From: Flavobacterium silvaticum
Lineage (GTDB): Bacteria > Bacteroidota > Bacteroidia > Flavobacteriales > Flavobacteriaceae
Assembly: GCF_012911565.1 (NCBI RefSeq)
Contig: NZ_JAAMPU010000108.1
Location: 62,001 to 126,000, forward strand
Direction of reading: 5' to 3'
Length of the DNA stretch: 64,000 nucleotides
Part shown: positions 61,814 through 64,000 of the stretch, one piece after another
Layout: each line of letters begins with the position of its first letter
Position numbering within the stretch: position 1 is the stretch's first letter
The notes under the pieces: generated by a model
What the model was told of the DNA's origin: nothing
Databases searched by the model: none
What the model saw: the letters and a program-made list of their open reading frames with translations, nothing else
Program-made: the position numbers and the translations under genes

Positions 61814-63259
61814 CTAAAAACTTCTGTTCACATCAAAAGCTTCCATATATTCTGCAACACGTTTAACGAAACTTCCGCCAAGGGCACCATCTACAACACG
61901 GTGATCATAGCTGTGTGACAGGAACATTTTCTTGCGGATTCCGATGAAATCACCATCCGGCGTCTCGATTACCGCAGGTACTTTCCGGATGGCACCGAGA
62001 GCTAAAATCCCAACTTGCGGCTGGTTGATGATCGGCGTTCCGAAAACAGATCCGAACGTACCGACGTTTGTTACGGTATAAGTTCCACCCTGCGTATCGT
62101 CAGGCTTGAGTTTTCCGGCTTTGGCGCGGTTGCCCAGATCGTTTACCGCTTTGGCCATTCCAATCAGGTTCAATTGGTCGGCGTTTTTGATTACCGGAAC
62201 AATCAGGTTTCCGTTCGGCAATGCAGCAGCCATTCCGAGGTTGATGTTTTTCTTTTTGATGATGTAATCCCCTTCGACCGAAATATTCATCAACGGGAAA
62301 TCCTTGAGCGCTTTGGCCACGATTTCCATGAATATCGGAGTGAAAGTCAGCTTCTCGCCTTCCCGCTTTTCGAATGCGTTTTTATTTTTTTCGCGCCAGT
62401 CCCAAATATTGGTCACATCTACTTCGATGAAAGATTGCACATGGGCCGATGTCTGGACAGACTGCACCATATAACCGGCAATGAGCTTGCGCATACGGTC
62501 CATTTCGACAATCTCATCCTGTCCGTTCACAGACGGAGGTGTTTTGACCGTTTGCTGATTGGACGACGGTTGTCGGCTGTCTGGTGTTGGTTGCTGAGTA
62601 GTTGAGGCTTGATACAATGATTGTGGCTGGGCGGCATTCTGGGTTTGTACCGGTTCGGACCTTGGTTCGGTTGGAACAGGTTGCTTAGCCGGAGTTGCCT
62701 GAGCTACCGGGTTCTTTTTGCGATTTTCCACATACTCCAAAATATCGGTTTTGGTCACGCGACCTTCCGCTCCGGTTCCCGAAATACTTTCGAGTTCGGC
62801 CATTGAAACACCTTCTTCTTTGGCTATGTTTTTAACCAAAGGCGAAAAGAACTTATCTGAATTATGGTATTCTTCTTTAGATGGAGGGTTTCCAGATGAA
62901 ATAGGAGCGGCTGTAAACTGGCGTGCAGCTTCAACTGTTTTTTCAGCTTCAGCGGCAAAATGCTGGACCGGAATTGTGGCGGCTTCAGGCAGGGAAGGCG
63001 CATCGACGACAACACCGCCTTCGACTTCAATGATTGCCACTGTTTGCCCGACTTTTACGATATCGTCTTTCTGAAAAAGGATTTCGACTAATTTACCGGA
63101 AACTTCAGACGGAACTTCACTATCGACTTTGTCGGTCGCTATTTCGAGGACAGCTTCGTCTGTATCGATATGATCGCCCGGTTGCTTTAACCAATTTGTA
63201 ATTGTCGCCTCGGCAACGCTTTCTCCCATTTTAGGAAGCTTCAGTTCATATCTTGCCAT
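61814..63259 (-). CDS. Dihydrolipoamide acyltransferase (E2) of a 2-oxoacid dehydrogenase
   Basis: The 481-residue protein has a lipoyl domain with the modified Lys at K44 in ATDKVDSEVPS, a Pro/Gln/Thr-rich linker, an E1/E3-binding domain (about 138-175, SPLVKNIAKEEGVSM), a second linker, and the catalytic acyltransferase domain ending with the active-site His in SYDHRVVDGALGG. The single-lipoyl layout suits branched-chain or 2-oxoglutarate complexes; the sequence does not decide between them. No E1 or E3 gene is in the window. Confidence 0.95.
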   Translation of the reverse strand: MARYELKLPKMGESVAEATITNWLKQPGDHIDTDEAVLEIATDKVDSEVPSEVSGKLVEILFQKDDIVKVGQTVAIIEVEGGVVVDAPSLPEAATIPVQHFAAEAEKTVEAARQFTAAPISSGNPPSKEEYHNSDKFFSPLVKNIAKEEGVSMAELESISGTGAEGRVTKTDILEYVENRKKNPVAQATPAKQPVPTEPRSEPVQTQNAAQPQSLYQASTTQQPTPDSRQPSSNQQTVKTPPSVNGQDEIVEMDRMRKLIAGYMVQSVQTSAHVQSFIEVDVTNIWDWREKNKNAFEKREGEKLTFTPIFMEIVAKALKDFPLMNISVEGDYIIKKKNINLGMAAALPNGNLIVPVIKNADQLNLIGMAKAVNDLGNRAKAGKLKPDDTQGGTYTVTNVGTFGSVFGTPIINQPQVGILALGAIRKVPAVIETPDGDFIGIRKKMFLSHSYDHRVVDGALGGSFVKRVAEYMEAFDVNRSF

Positions 63260-63379
63260 ATTCTTAAGCCAAGAGGTAAAATTTAAATTCTGTTTGCGAA
63301 ATTACCGAATTAAACTTCACAATGCTAACGATACTATAATTTTAAGGTGAATTGCAATCGATTTCGCTCAAATGCCTAT

Positions 63380-64000
63380 CTATAAAATCCGGACTTCGCC
63401 ACGATCCATGCTTGAATCACTGCCAATCACGGTTTTATCTGTCACGAATCGAAAACTTATTCCTTTTCCGGCCAGCGATTGCATTAGCCCGATGATGGTT
63501 TTAAAATCCAAAAGGTCAACATCAAACCAAAATTGCGTCGGTCCGGAACGTAGCGAATTTAATTTTTTTTGATCTGACTCCAGTGTCTGGACGACCTTTT
63601 TTCCTAACAATTTCGAGGCATTGTTTACAAGTCCGCCATCAGAAGAAACCACCACATACGTCAACGGCTCAACAACTTTTACGGTCTGGGCTCTTTTCTT
63701 TCGGGCAAACCACCACGCACCTGCTTTCATGAACACATCGAACAAAGCAGAAACCCTGAAATGCTTTTTGTAGAAAAAATTCATCGCCTGACGGAAACGC
63801 TGCATGTACAAACCGTCTTTCACCGTGCTTTCCCCTTTGAAGTGGATTACAGACGAATCGGCAAAATAATAATTATCTTTTCCGGATTTGAGGATGGTGT
63901 ATGACAGATCTATGTCGTCCGAATACATAAAACAGTCCTCATCAAATCCACCGGCATCCAGATAGACCTGACGTTTCATCAGCATAAAAGCACCGACGAG
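63380..64000 (-). CDS. Glycosyltransferase family 2, C-terminal part (truncated by window)
   Basis: The frame is open to the window edge and the ATG at 63985 is internal: the codons before it read LVGAF, part of a GAFMLMKR segment typical of GT2 enzymes. The visible 207 residues include VYLDAGGFDEDCFMYSDDIDLSY, with the conserved ED-like acidic pair, then a basic region FFYKKHFRVSALFD and a C-terminal domain. It transfers a sugar in a surface polysaccharide or glycan pathway. The N-terminal catalytic half lies outside. Confidence 0.88.
   Translation of the reverse strand, partial: LVGAFMLMKRQVYLDAGGFDEDCFMYSDDIDLSYTILKSGKDNYYFADSSVIHFKGESTVKDGLYMQRFRQAMNFFYKKHFRVSALFDVFMKAGAWWFARKKRAQTVKVVEPLTYVVVSSDGGLVNNASKLLGKKVVQTLESDQKKLNSLRSGPTQFWFDVDLLDFKTIIGLMQSLAGKGISFRFVTDKTVIGSDSSMDRGEVRIL

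Overview
The window looks like a chromosomal segment of a Flavobacteriaceae bacterium, most likely Flavobacterium or a close relative. The evidence is T9SS sorting domains (types A and B), CarboxypepD-reg/TonB receptors, LytTR regulators with 2TM proteins, the rpmB-rpmG-DUF4295 gene order, bacillithiol synthesis (bshC), and TAnnTTTG -7 promoter boxes a few dozen bases upstream of start codons. No phage, IS element, CRISPR array or conjugation module is visible, so the backbone is mostly housekeeping and surface functions.

Layout. 0.1-6.5 kb: a DUF2490 protein, then a minus-strand run of TonB receptor, TPR-like protein, LytS-type kinase fused to a 2TM domain, 2TM protein and LytTR regulator. 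6.6-11 kb: secreted or envelope proteins, a pRiA4b ORF-3-like protein and an NdpA-like nucleoid protein. 11-20.3 kb: an ABC exporter pair followed by two large T9SS type B surface proteins. 20.4-30.3 kb: VOC protein, typA, a multi-PAS hybrid-like kinase with its receiver protein, rpsT, two tRNA-Glu genes, proS and a Gly/Trp/Tyr-rich lipoprotein. 30.4-37.2 kb: FadL-type porin, rimO, DUF1573, and an OmpR-type two-component pair. 37.2-48.9 kb: a B12/radical SAM protein, a third T9SS type B giant, bshC, ndk, lipocalin-like lipoproteins, a DUF721 protein and a serine hydrolase. 48.9-56 kb: ftsY, the ribosomal protein cluster, cinA, an Hpt protein, an FAH-family enzyme and a DnaQ-like exonuclease. 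56-60.8 kb: an RNA-repair locus. 60.9-64 kb: a T9SS type A protein, a 2-oxoacid dehydrogenase E2 and the C-terminal part of a glycosyltransferase.

The most unusual locus is 56.1-60.8 kb. The RNA ligase gene rtcB and a TM-less slipin (SPFH/band-7) gene lie downstream of a structured stretch on the same strand holding two tandem tRNA-like modules in circularly permuted order: T-arm, then a closed acceptor hairpin, then D-arm. The two acceptor stems (5 of 5 and 6 of 6 pairs) form only in the permuted reading. A divergently transcribed WYL-domain regulator sits on the other side of a region with repeated, operator-like sequences. The layout recalls the Salmonella rsr-yrlBA-rtcBA operon (Y RNAs with tRNA-like modules next to rtcB), but with slipin and WYL proteins and no Ro protein in view.

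Other non-coding structure stands out. There is a dispersed repeat of about 130 bp in three copies, whose best copy is bordered by inverted dif-like ends. A second dispersed, structured family of 142-171 bp also has three copies. A 40-bp-period array of TTAACAC-N7-GTGTTAA inverted repeats lies upstream of a lipocalin-like lipoprotein gene. Many intergenic tracts are built from 7- or 8-bp words that differ from tract to tract.
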